Assembly: GCA_029339505.1 (NCBI GenBank)
Contig: JAQISU010000167.1
Location: 961,001-1,025,000, forward strand
Source of the DNA: Unio delphinus
Lineage: Eukaryota > Mollusca > Bivalvia > Unionida > Unionidae
DNA length: 64,000 nucleotides
Reading direction: 5' to 3'
Shown: in pieces, positions 38,062 to 49,038 of the stretch
Numbering within the stretch: position 1 is the stretch's first letter
Layout: each line of letters starts with the position of its first letter
The notes under the pieces: generated by a model
What the model saw: the letters and a program-made list of their open reading frames with translations, nothing else
Database searches by the model: none
Told to the model about the DNA's origin: nothing
Made by a program: the position numbers and the translations under genes

Positions 38062-38561
38062 TTAATTACCAGCACCTAACATCAATTTACTTTTCATAGC
38101 CAATTTTTCTTTGAAGGATTTATCAGGAATAGCATTTAACGCATGAATTAATTTCACATCTGCTAGATGCCTGTGCTGCAAATTGCTGCTTTTATAAGCA
38201 ACATCATGAAGGTGACAGGCCTTATCAATAGTGTTTATTGGTTCCTCACCGGGTCGGGGCTGATTTTGATCACTGAGTCTGATATCAAGTCTTGTTCCCG
38301 GTCCACAATAACTATACCCTGGAAGGTGTTTTTCTCCGGGGTATTTTGCCCATGGGGTTCCAGGGAGTTTTGCTAATTTGGCAGCGATATCACCTCCTCG
38401 TTTTTTTTTAAAGGTTCCTTGGGTTTAGAAACAAATCTAAATTTCTTTGTACTACATTGTACGCATTTACCAGAAAGCGCTGATCAGTTATTTTTTGTTG
38501 TAATCGTCGTCAAGTCATCTGTGCCAGTACGTTTTTTACACTTCACACAATATAGATCCAT
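38062..38561 (-). pseudogene. Zinc-ribbon plus phospholipase-A2-like protein, disrupted (element B)
   Basis: Not visible as one open frame. From ATG 38561 the N-terminus has YCVKCKK, and 30 residues later GKCVQC, a four-Cys zinc ribbon of DUF5679 type. TGA at 38484-38486 falls where that ribbon usually has Arg. An A9 run at about 38401-38409 then shifts the frame. The second frame contains LPGTPW, then LPGYSYCGPGT, INTIDKACHLHDVAY and HLADVKLIHAL. The GPGT turn, the D-x2-C-x2-HD dyad and the later AD match the PLA2-like domain of parvovirus VP1 and related virion proteins, which acts on membranes during entry. It ends at TAA 38062, 8 bp before the integrase start. Confidence 0.7.
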
Positions 38562-38566
38562 AATTT

Positions 38567-39238
38567 ATGTACAGAGATATGAATATAATTGATTTTTCAG
38601 CAACTAAAACAAGAGAACCAGTTAAGCATCATGCAGCGCTACCAAACTCTATCCGCACAATTATAATCAGGCCATCTGGATCCGGCAAGACGCAATTGCT
38701 GCTCAATTTAATAATGAGATGGATGAAGTGGGATAAGTTGTATTTAATTGCCCCTAGCGTAGATGACCAACGATGCTATGAAGTGCTAAAAGATTTTAAT
38801 GAAAACGCTTCAGAGATTGCCGGCGAGGATGTTATTGAATTTATAACCGATATTGACGAGGCACCATCAGTAGAAGACCTCGATGGAAGTATCAACAATT
38901 TAGTTGTATACGACGATGTAATGTTAGATAAACAAAAAAACCCAGCTAGAATATTTTCCAGAGGCAGGCACAAAAACACGGATGTGATCTATGTCACTCA
39001 ACGATACACTCAGATTCCAAAAGTGATCAGAGATAACTGTAATATTCTTGCTGTATTCAACGGCGTTGATACACATACGCTACGAAATATTTGGCAGACA
39101 TGGTGTTCTGATATGGACTTCAATCAATTTAGAAATTTCTTTAGTCATGCTCAGTCTGCCCCACACGGATTTGTAACAATAAATTTACATGACCCTCGGA
39201 CACGATATCGTATCGGATTGGATCAAATATTCGGTTGA
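38567..39238 (+). CDS. DNA-packaging ATPase, A32/FtsK-HerA type (element B)
   Basis: 223 residues, intact. Residue 579-nt start MNIIDF (38579) is an alternative. Walker A is RPSGSGKTQLL, Walker B NLVVYDDVM, followed by the sensor-like VIYVTQRYTQIPK typical of A32-like ATPases of Polintons, virophages and large DNA viruses. It would pump the genome into capsids. The usual Gly before PSGSGKT is Arg here (AGG), a single G-to-A change that may weaken nucleotide binding. It is divergent from the zinc/PLA2-like gene, 5 bp between starts. The last eight codons and the stop lie inside the right terminal repeat. Confidence 0.9.
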   Translation: MYRDMNIIDFSATKTREPVKHHAALPNSIRTIIIRPSGSGKTQLLLNLIMRWMKWDKLYLIAPSVDDQRCYEVLKDFNENASEIAGEDVIEFITDIDEAPSVEDLDGSINNLVVYDDVMLDKQKNPARIFSRGRHKNTDVIYVTQRYTQIPKVIRDNCNILAVFNGVDTHTLRNIWQTWCSDMDFNQFRNFFSHAQSAPHGFVTINLHDPRTRYRIGLDQIFG

Positions 39239-39439
39239 AAATCGAATGGAGGCTTAGTCATTTTTTTGATTTCATTGATTTCATTGATTTTTCATTATTA
39301 TTTTTTGCCTGATTTCATTGATTTTTTTTTGCCTGATTTCATTGATTTTTTTTATTTTTTTGCCTGATTTCATTGTTTTAAGCCTGATTTCATTGAAAAC
39401 TTGTTTAAAAATGTTGTCCGGCTCGCCCCTTCTGCTGCT
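39216..39439. repeat. Right terminal inverted repeat of element B
   Basis: 224 bp, complementary to 23911-24136. It starts inside the ATPase gene at GATTGGATCAAATATTCGG and ends CTTCTGCTGCT. Confidence 0.9.
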
Positions 39440-39444
39440 CCCTT
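39440..39444. other. Target-site duplication CCCTT, right
   Basis: Directly follows the right terminal repeat and matches 23906-23910. Confidence 0.7.
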
Positions 39445-39616
39445 TGATTTGAATTTCTATTAATCATAACTGTTGCACGAGTACATCAGCTTGAAAGGAC
39501 AGGGATTATTTATCCATTTTTTAAAAAAACTTTAAAACATCAAAGTATATATAACAACCATGTTTATACAAGAACTTCTCCTTTGAATTGCCAACCAGTT
39601 GGGCATATCTTTTGTC

Positions 39617-41686
39617 TGTAGGATATTCTAGTACTGATATTTGTGATGTACCATTCATAAAATTCATCATCAAATTCTGTATGATATTCTAGTACTAATA
39701 TTTGTGATGTACCATTCATAAAATTCATCATCAAATTCTGTATGATATTCTAGTACTAATATTTGTGATGTACCATTCATAAACTCCATCATCAAATTCT
39801 GTATGATATTCTAGTACTGATATTTGTGATGTACCATTCATAAAATTCATCACCAAATTCTGTATAATATTCTAGTGCTGATATTTGTGATGCACCGTTC
39901 ATAAACTCCATCATCAAGTTCTGTATGATATTCTAGTACTGATGTTTGTGAGACACCATTCATAAAATCCATCATCAAGTTCTGTATAATATTCTAGTGC
40001 TGATATTTGTGATGTACCATTCATAAAATCCATCATCAAGTTCTGTATAATATTCTAGTGCTGATATTTGTGATACACCATTCATAAACTCCATCATCAA
40101 GTTCTGTGTGATATTCTAGTACTGATATTTGTGATACACCATTCATAAAATTCATCATCAAATTCTGTGTGATATTCTAGTACTGATATTTGTGATACAC
40201 CATTCATAAAATTCATCATCAAATTCTGTGTGATATTCTAGTAATGATATTTGTGATACACCATTCATAAAATCCATCATCAAGTTCTGTGTGATATTCT
40301 AGTACTGATGTTTGTGATACACCATTCATAAAATCCATCATCAAGTTCTGTGTGATATTCTAGTACTGATGTTTGTGATACACCATTCATAAAATCCATC
40401 ATCAAGTTCTGTGTGATATTCTAGTACTGATGTTTGTGATACACCATTCATAAACTCCATCATCAAGTTCTGTATGATATTCTAGTACTGATATTTGTGA
40501 TACACCATTCATAAAGTCCATCATCAAGTTCTGTATGATATTCTAGTACTGATATTTGTGATGTACCATTCATAAAATCCATCATCAAGTTCTGTGTGAT
40601 ATTCTAGTACTGATATTTGTGATACACCATTCATAAAATTCATCATCAAGTTCTGTATGATATTCTAGTACTGATATTTGTGATACACCATTCATAAAAT
40701 CCATCATCTAATTCTGTATGATATTCTAGTACTGATGTTTGTGAGACACCATTCATAAAATCCATCATCAAGTTCTGTATAATATTCTAGTGCTGATATT
40801 TGTGATGTACCATTCATAAAATCCATCATCAAGTTCTGTATAATATTCTAGTGCTGATATTTGTGATACACCATTCATAAACTCCATCATCAAGTTCTGT
40901 GTGATATTCTAGTACTGATATTTGTGATACACCATTCATAAAATTCATCATCAAATTCTGTGTGATATTCTAGTACTGATATTTGTGATACACCATTCAT
41001 AAAATTCATCATCAAATTCTGTGTGATATTCTAGTAATGATATTTGTGATACACCATTCATAAAATCCATCATCAAGTTCTGTGTGATATTCTAGTACTG
41101 ATGTTTGTGATACACCATTCATAAAATCCATCATCAAGTTCTGTGTGATATTCTAGTACTGATGTTTGTGATACACCATTCATAAAATCCATCATCAAGT
41201 TCTGTGTGATATTCTAGTACTGATGTTTGTGATACACCATTCATAAACTCCATCATCAAGTTCTGTATGATATTCTAGTACTGATATTTGTGATACACCA
41301 TTCATAAAGTCCATCATCAAGTTCTGTATGATATTCTAGTACTGATATTTGTGATGTACCATTCATAAAATCCATCATCAAGTTCTGTGTGATATTCTAG
41401 TACTGATATTTGTGATACACCATTCATAAAATTCATCATCAAGTTCTGTATGATATTCTAGTACTGATATTTGTGATACACCATTCATAAAATCCATCAT
41501 CTAATTCTGTATGATATTCTAGTACTGATATTTGTGATACACCATTCATAAAATTCATCATCAAATTCTGTATAATATTCTAGTACTGATATTTGTGATG
41601 TACCATTCATAAAATCCATCATCAGATTCTGTATGATATTCTAGTACTGATGTTTGTGAGACACCATTCATAAAGTCCATCATCAA
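39617..41686. repeat. 61-bp satellite array, about 34 copies, with a 793-bp higher-order unit
   Basis: Units contain GATATTCTAGTACTGATATT and ACCATTCATAAAATCCATCA. Variant markers (GTTTGTGAGACACC at 39944 and 40737; GTAATGA at 40241 and 41034) recur at exactly 793 bp, which is 13 units. Confidence 0.9.
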
Positions 41687-42264
41687 TGCATTGCATGAAT
41701 TGCCTTTACTTGGATGCTTGGGATGTGGACTTAAATTAGCTTGGAGGCATAGGTGGAAGAAGATGGGATCACCATGCTGGTAGACATATTGACATTATAT
41801 AATTCTATGTCATTTGATACTCTAACTCAGAGAAACAGGTGGTATATTTGATTCATGTTGTCCATCCATCTGTGTATTGATCTGTCCTCCCAGTCTGGGT
41901 TTTAACACTTATTCGATATTATTAGTAAGACCAGCTGGAAATTGCCTTACACAAGAAAAAAACATTTTGAAAAGATGGACATAGTACTGGACATAACTTT
42001 ACAACCACCAAGCCACAATTTGATCCAGATGTACTGAATGTCCCAACATATATAGCCACTGAATTCAAGTCCTTTTCATGTTTCCAACAAAGTTGTGACA
42101 CATGGATGGATCATGGAATGAACATCTGTCAGTCGTCAAAGAATTTTTTAATCGCGATCTTTTTTCCAGGATTTATTCATTCATGCTTTAAAGTAACTAC
42201 TCATTTTTCAGAAGTGTGACATCTTAATAGCTGTTTCTTATTAGTTTCTCTGGTTATTTTTCAG

Positions 42265-42382
42265 GTGGTGTGAGAAGGACCTTTGTCCAGTGGTTAGAAA
42301 CTCAATACATTATACAGCAGCCAGCCAGTCACAGGAATTTCAGTTGCTTTTCGATGGTTACCATGACAAAAGCAGATTGTAA
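42265..42382 (+). CDS. Host acyl-CoA dehydrogenase, terminal coding exon
   Basis: Follows tttttcag and reads in phase 2 with the exon at 19131. It encodes WCEKDLCPVV and ends at LLFDGYHDKSRL before TAA. The WCEKDL start is the natural continuation of the VYAAQR end of the previous exon. Correct phase and residues across a 23-kb gap that contains element B show that the gene can still be spliced if the intron is tolerated. Confidence 0.85.
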
Positions 42383-43995
42383 ACTCAAACCAGTGATCAA
42401 GAAAACCATGCAAGCTCTCTACATGATGCATTAAGGAAGTGTGCATTCAACTTCTCTCATCCAGGAAATATTATTGTGGATAAATGTTTGTAATTATAAC
42501 TTGAAACTCACTTGATACATTGTTTCACTCAGATGCTTTTGTTCTGTTGACCAAATACTTAGAATTGGCTCATACAGTTATTTACACAAGACTAGCATAA
42601 ATGTTGACTATAAGGGTGCTTAAATACCCTATCAGTAGAAGTATATACATATTATACATGTATAGTCCCAACAAAATATTGGCCTGTTAGGTAATTATAG
42701 AATGCCTGAAACCATCTTCACAGATTAAACATGCAGTGAAAATTTGGAGCAGTGGAGAAAGTTTAGTTATTTTATTGTCAAGAAAGATAATGAATGTAAA
42801 ATTAGTCCGAATTTATCTTTAATATTATATACTGTAGATATATAATGTATAACTAACCAATTAAAATCCACGATTTTCTTTTGAAAATGTTTATATTTTA
42901 AATCCTCATAAAAATACCTGCTACATCATTATTAGGTCTGTTAAAATCAAGCTGCAATAACAGTTTATAATGAAGGCTGGAGTTGTAAGAATGCTTTCCA
43001 TGTTTACATACGTGTCATTTTTAAGTTTCCTTGATTTCCATCATATTGTTTGATCAGATTCCAACACAAGGTCAATGATTTTTCAACAAATCAGCCAAGA
43101 ATTTTCCAAATTTAAAAACAAATTCTGACAAATTTAAAGGCACTGATTTACCGAGAAAGATAATACTTTAGAACCTGTCTCAAAAGACCCCCCCCCCCCT
43201 TTTACCCAATATCAGTCTCTCAAGAATGGTGGTCCCAAAGCAGTAGCCATTCAGAATATGTTTTACTGTATCTTTTTATTTAATCTATTACAGATTCACA
43301 AGGTTATGAGTTGTGAAAATTTTAACATTTTTAATTTTATGCAACAAAATCTAATCTTTGGAGGCATATATATGTTAAAATAAAGAACTGGGTGCCAATT
43401 TTCATAAATTATAAAGGCATTATTTGTGAGAAATGTAGATAATACCCATTTGCTTCTTGTGCCATGTTGCTTTTGTAGACTGCCATTTTATTTGGTTGAA
43501 GATGGATGCTGACAGAGGAATGCCAAATGTGGTTGAACTTCCAATTTAGTGTCTTTAAGAAAACAAATCACTCAGATCACATTGATGCTGATTGTGATGA
43601 GACATATTCATTTATAGAAAATGTTTAGTTGACTTTAGCATTCCGTGGGTAATAACACTCATAAAAGGACTGAAATGGTGATTAACAGAGTTTAAAAAAT
43701 ACAATCGCTAAATTGTGCCTGGATTTGCTCGTTGAGGAATCTGGCATCACAGTAAATATGCTATTAAAAAAAACAGTATCATTGATGAGTAACAATGTCA
43801 GTTTAAGCTACCACTTATACGAGATATTCAGTTCTTTACATGTCATTTATGTCAGATCTTCACAGCACTGAATGTTATGTCAATAAGATGTCAATCCATT
43901 CCCCACATCTTGCACAGAAAGGTCAAACAAGAATCAACATCTTGTATTGTCAGACTAACATCATATAACGCACCAACAAATCTTAATATCTGCCA

Positions 43996-44462
43996 TATTG
44001 ATGAATTAAAAAGATCACTGTAGGCATTAATGCCAGTACATCATATATCATGTTCTCGAATTATAATGATCACTGTAGACATTAATGATAGTATGTAATA
44101 TATCATGTTGATAAATTATAATGATCACTGTAGACATTAATGATAATAATGCCAGAACATCATGCATAATATTTATGAATTATAATGATTACTGTAGACA
44201 TTAATGATAGTATGTAATATATCATGTTGATAAATTATAATGATCACTGTAGACATTAATGATAATAATGCCAGGACATCATGCATAATATTTATGAATT
44301 ATAATGATCACTATAGATATTATTAATGCCAGAACGTCATATATAGTGTTGATGATTTATAATGATCACTGTAGATATTAATGATAGTACATCATATATC
44401 ATATTGATAAATTATAATGATCACTATAGATATTATTAATGCCAGAACGTCATATATCGTGT
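43996..44462. repeat. About 55-bp tandem repeat, 8 diverged copies
   Basis: Units contain ATTATAATGATCACTGTAGA with ATTAATGATAGTA or ATTAATGCCAG variants. Confidence 0.8.
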
Positions 44463-44514
44463 TTGCTGTTTGTTGACTCAAAATGCATTGTTGTACTTTT
44501 ATTGAACAAGTCTG

Positions 44515-45074
44515 TACAGAATGTGTAGTGGAGATTGTTCATTTCAGTTGGACTGTCAATGTTCAAACATTCATTGATGTTTTATACAGAATGTGTAGTG
44601 GAGATTGTTCATTTCAGTTGGACTGTCAATGTTCAAACATTCATTGATGTTTTATACAGAATGTGTAGTGGAGATTGTTCATTTCAGTTGGACTGTCAAT
44701 GTTCAAACATTCATTGATGTTTTATACAGAATGTGTAGTGGAGATTGTTCATTTCAGTTGGACTGTCAATGTTAAAACATTCGTTGATGTTTTATACAGA
44801 ATGTGTTGTGGAGATTGTTCATTTCAGTTGGACTGTCAATGTTAAAACATTCATTGATGTTTTATACAGAATGTGTAGTGGAGATTGTTCATTTCAGTTG
44901 GACTGTCAATGTTAAAACATTCATTGATGTTTTATACAGAATGTGTAGTGGAGATTGTTCATTTCAGTTGGACTGTCAATGTTAAAACATTCATAAATGT
45001 TTTATACAGAATGTGTTGTGGAGATTGTTCATTTCAGTTGGACTGTCAATGTTAAAACATTCATTGATGTTTTA
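44515..45074. repeat. 70-bp tandem repeat, 8 copies
   Basis: Units contain GGAGATTGTTCATTTCAGTT and GTCAATGTTMAAACATTC. Highly homogeneous, so recent. Confidence 0.9.
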
Positions 45075-48000
45075 AAGCTTAGATATGGACATATGAATGA
45101 CTGAATTTTAATGGAAATGCAGACTGGTTAGTCTTTCATTGGAAAGTGTTAAAACAAATCAGACGTGAGCTAAAGAAAGAGAATTTGGATTTTTGTTTTC
45201 ATATTTCAGTACCAGTTTTAAAATGGGACACATAAGAGTCAGTATTATATTCCTTTTGCTTTTAGTTTTTCTTTATGATTTAATGAGATTGCCCAACTAC
45301 AGTCATATACTCCCTCCCCAACTTCAATGGGGGCAGAGTGCCATATTTCCTAAATTCTAGATTCATCCCTGGATTCAGTTTTGCGGTTGTGTAAAATTGT
45401 GATATGCCTACATTTGGTATTCATGCATATGCAAAATAAAAATAACACACTGAAGTTTCTGTTTCTAGGTTAATACCTATTATGAAGGTCTTGTTCCAGA
45501 TCTGGTTCATTGTAACTTGTGCCTTATTCTACGTTTATAGGGACTACCATCAGCTTAAGTAATGCCTTTGTGTATCATTGTTAAAAATATTGGGGTGGGG
45601 GAGGAGAGGTTACAGACTCAATAAAGTACTGTCATTTGTACGTAACCTACATGTATCTGTCTGACTTGTCAATACAGTGTAATGTATGACAGTGATTAGA
45701 TGTATCAGGCTGAATAACTCTCTTTTGTCAAAACACTAATAAATTGCAATTATTTATTTGTAAGTTAAAATACTTTGCTGGAAGAATTGTCAAAAAACTT
45801 GTCACTAAATATTCAGGAATTAATAAAGTCAGGATATCAGCAGTTTACAATTTAACAATGTGTTGTTTTCCATCACTTATTTAGTGGGATTGGGTTGATT
45901 TTGAAAAAAAAATTATTTTCCACTTAAGTTGTCTTCCAAATTCATTAAACATATTTAAATAAATCAAATATGTGATAGATGGATTTATCTAAAGTTTTTA
46001 CAGCTCTGGTTCACAGTGAATTAACAAAATAAGTCTTCAGTTTAATATTTAATTGATAATAAAGCTTTCAAACTCGTCAAACGTTTCTTTGGCATAATTT
46101 TTGTATGAATTTAAAGCACAAAGCCAACTTTCCTGCCTGAGAAACTTTGTACTGAATTTGCATGGAAAATAGACGTGTTTATCTCTAATGATAGTTTGCA
46201 TATAATTTGTTCAACTTGAAGATTTGCAAACAAATTTTTAAACCATGGTAAATAGCACATCACCATCATGCTTTATTGTTATTTTTTATGAACAGTTCTT
46301 TTACAGAAATTTAATAACCTGAAACAAAGTTTAGTAATTAATGGGACGTATTTGAATTTGAGTGATTAGAGAAGTATTAGCATGTACTGTTGTTTTTAAT
46401 CAGTTTTCTGATATGGGCACTTGTTTTTAATATAATTTGTTGCTTAATGGAGATGGTTGATTTGATGGAATTATTTATAAAGAGAATTCAATTTGATCAA
46501 TACTTGTCAAATTTATTAATAATTTTTATTCATGTAGAATTATTGTTGTATTGATTTGAACTTTATAAAATATTATTAGAGCTGCCATGCTATTATACAA
46601 GAGAGTAGTGGAAATGCTGTCTGCTAGTGTTATCATTTTGATAATTTAAATATAATCCAAGTGGGATTACAAGGTCATGCACTAATACATGTATTACCCT
46701 AATTGGTATCTCTGTATCTGGAATCTGTTCTTTGGATTGGGAGCTAACCCAGTTGAGTTCATTAGTAGACTCATTATGTCCTCAGATTGGTTCTTTCAGT
46801 TGGGCACTGACCAGAGCGAGTCTTCATATGTGAGTTCTTCATGAAAAAGTTTCTTTATTATTTGGAAAGTACAGTTTAGTTTGATCTAATTGGAATTGTT
46901 CTCCAATTGTCAGCTTGCTACCAAATGAGTCATATTTGGATTAATTAGTGTCAGTATACCATGAACTCTGAGATTTCTTCTCATTGCTATTCAGATCATT
47001 TATTCTTTTACATAGAAAGTAGGTCACTCTTAAACCAATGTTTGTTTGTTTGGCATTTTAGAAGGCAATTAACTCGTGGTTTATGACATAATCATTTAAA
47101 AGTAAGGGCAGTATTTGGAGGAATGTGTTTCCTCAAAGAGCCAATAATTCCAGCAGTTTTTTGGGGGTTCTTGAACACCACAGTTGTAAAATAGCCTGGC
47201 AGTTTTATGTTTAGCATTACAAAATCCGACACAAAAAAAAAGCAAAACAACAAAGTATTTGCAATTTTAATACAATAAATTTAAAAAAAGAATTGATTAC
47301 TAGTTTCCTCATTTATACCTCTATTTACTTATTTACTTATATAACTTTAAATTGTGGTTTTTTATGTTTTTACTGACTTTTTAGCCTAATCCTGGTTGCA
47401 TGAGAATTGTATCATTCAAAACACAGCTGCATAAATTGAGCTTGCAACCTAATATACCAGCTGTAGTAATAGGTCCTATTAATTGGAATATATGACACGA
47501 CCAAAGTTGCAGCTCTACCAGCAGCATGGGTGGCAACGGGTATATAAACCACCCACTGACAAGAAACAGTGATTAGTTGACCCAATGAATTTACCAGACA
47601 AGTTACCTCTGGAAAGTTACAAAATAATGAAACCGGTCAGGGAGTCAAGACTACATTTTATATAGTAATATTGCTTTATTCCAGGAAGATTTGAAGCTAT
47701 CATCACCAAGTCTGGTTTTAGCAAAATGGCCAGTAAATATGAATGCCTCTGGTTGAAGTTGATAAAGGCATCATTTGTACAAGATACAGTGTGTCTGGTC
47801 TACATGTGAAACATTTCAAAAAGGTTTTTCCAGAGGACTGACACACATCTGGGCATCTTTTTTTGTGTTGTAGCTGGATTTATTATTGATGTTTTGAGAA
47901 ATAATGTCCTTTACACCTGAGAAGTCATGTTGTGACCAGTTTGGGGGCTAATTATTTTATTTTTTAAAAATTGGATTTAAAGAGATTATTTTTCCATGGA

Positions 48001-48389
48001 AATACTTGTGTTCTAAATTAATTCTTGGACAAAGACAGTTATCAAAAAAATTTAAAGTGAATTCAAACTGGAATATTATTGTCTGTCATTCAACAAAGAA
48101 CTGTTGACACATCAGTACTATGCTGACCACAGCATACATCATCGCCTTCCATTTTGAATTTCATCTGGAGTCAAACTATTGTTTTTATTTAGTACTTTTT
48201 ATTACTAAGACTTCTATTTGTTAATTCTTTATTTTTGGATTTGATTTGTAAAACCCTAAGTTCTTTGTTTTTCGTTTTTACCCTGGTTTTCTAGGGAAAT
48301 AAATTTTTTGTTGAATTTTACAAAGCTTGATGCCTTCACTGTTTTCTTGTTACATTTTTTGAAAGGTTTGTTTATTTTTTTTTGTATGG

Positions 48390-48616
48390 TTTAGCGCCAT
48401 TTTTCAGCACAATATAGGTTATACATAGTGGCCAGTATTAATGGTGGAGGAAGAACACGGAAAACCACGGAAAGAGCCACCAACCCACGAGAAGCAACTG
48501 GCAAGTTTTCTCACATACCCACATTGGCCAAATCCGAGACTTGAACCCACGCAGAAAGAGGTGAGATCTCAGTGATCCGTAACGGACATCGCTTTAGACC
48601 ACTCGGTGCCCCCATT
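48390..48616 (-). mobile_element. tRNA-derived SINE
   Basis: Read on the minus strand, an A-box-like CCGAGTGGTCTAAAGCGA (Leu/Ser tRNA-like head) is followed about 50 bp later by a B-box GGGTTCAAGTCTCGG. The body continues to about 48390. No target duplication checked. Confidence 0.55.
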
Positions 48617-49038
48617 TTGAAAGGTGCTTAGACACATGACAGGACATAAATCTATTCTTATTCGAAAACCAAAGTTATATGGCTTTTTTATGGTGATCAA
48701 AGACATATTCAAAGATAAAAAGCAATGCTGATGTTATTTACTTAACAGTCCAACCCAAATTATTCAAAGTTCAGAAAAAAGTTCATGTTTCTTAATAGTT
48801 CAACAAAGAATATTCATATTTATGAAAATATAGCTAATGTTTTTTGTTTCAAGAAAGAAAAACGTTCATATTTCAAGAACAGAGTATGATTTTTTTCTCT
48901 CTTTACTGCTTAAACATACACATTTACATTTAAATGACAGCTATTATGTTGGATCCAACCAAATATATTCACATGCTTTCTCGCTTTCATGGTGCAACAA
49001 ACAAAAGCTGTTAATAACAGTTGCTGCATTTTTATTAG

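Larger units (their letters stand above)
23911..39439. mobile_element. Element B: complete Polinton/adintovirus-like integrated element, 15.5 kb
   Basis: Bounded by inverted repeats beginning AGCAGCAGAG at both ends and by a CCCTT duplication. Gene content: 463-residue structural protein, membrane protein, fibre-like protein, adenain-type protease, pX-like protein, basic core-like protein and major capsid protein, all on the minus strand. Next come the conserved two-part protein, the helical protein, the HNH nuclease and the Cys-rich protein (also minus), then the replicase (plus), integrase and zinc/PLA2-like protein (minus), and packaging ATPase (plus). Several genes carry in-frame TGA codons, so the copy is probably not functional. 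It is inserted in a host intron. The affiliation rests on gene content and should be tested by phylogeny of the capsid, ATPase and integrase. Confidence 0.9.
19198..42264 (+). other. Giant intron of the acyl-CoA dehydrogenase gene containing element B
   Basis: Begins gtta at 19198 and ends tttttcag at 42264. The phases of the flanking exons agree (2 to 2). The intron holds microsatellites, a diverged 370-bp duplication, the complete element B (23911-39439) and a 61-bp satellite array. About 7.5 kb would remain without the element. Confidence 0.8.

Noticed and set aside
47680..47850. Possible exon after ttattccag, ending HFKKVFPED
   Set aside because: In-frame stops break it and no family could be recognised.
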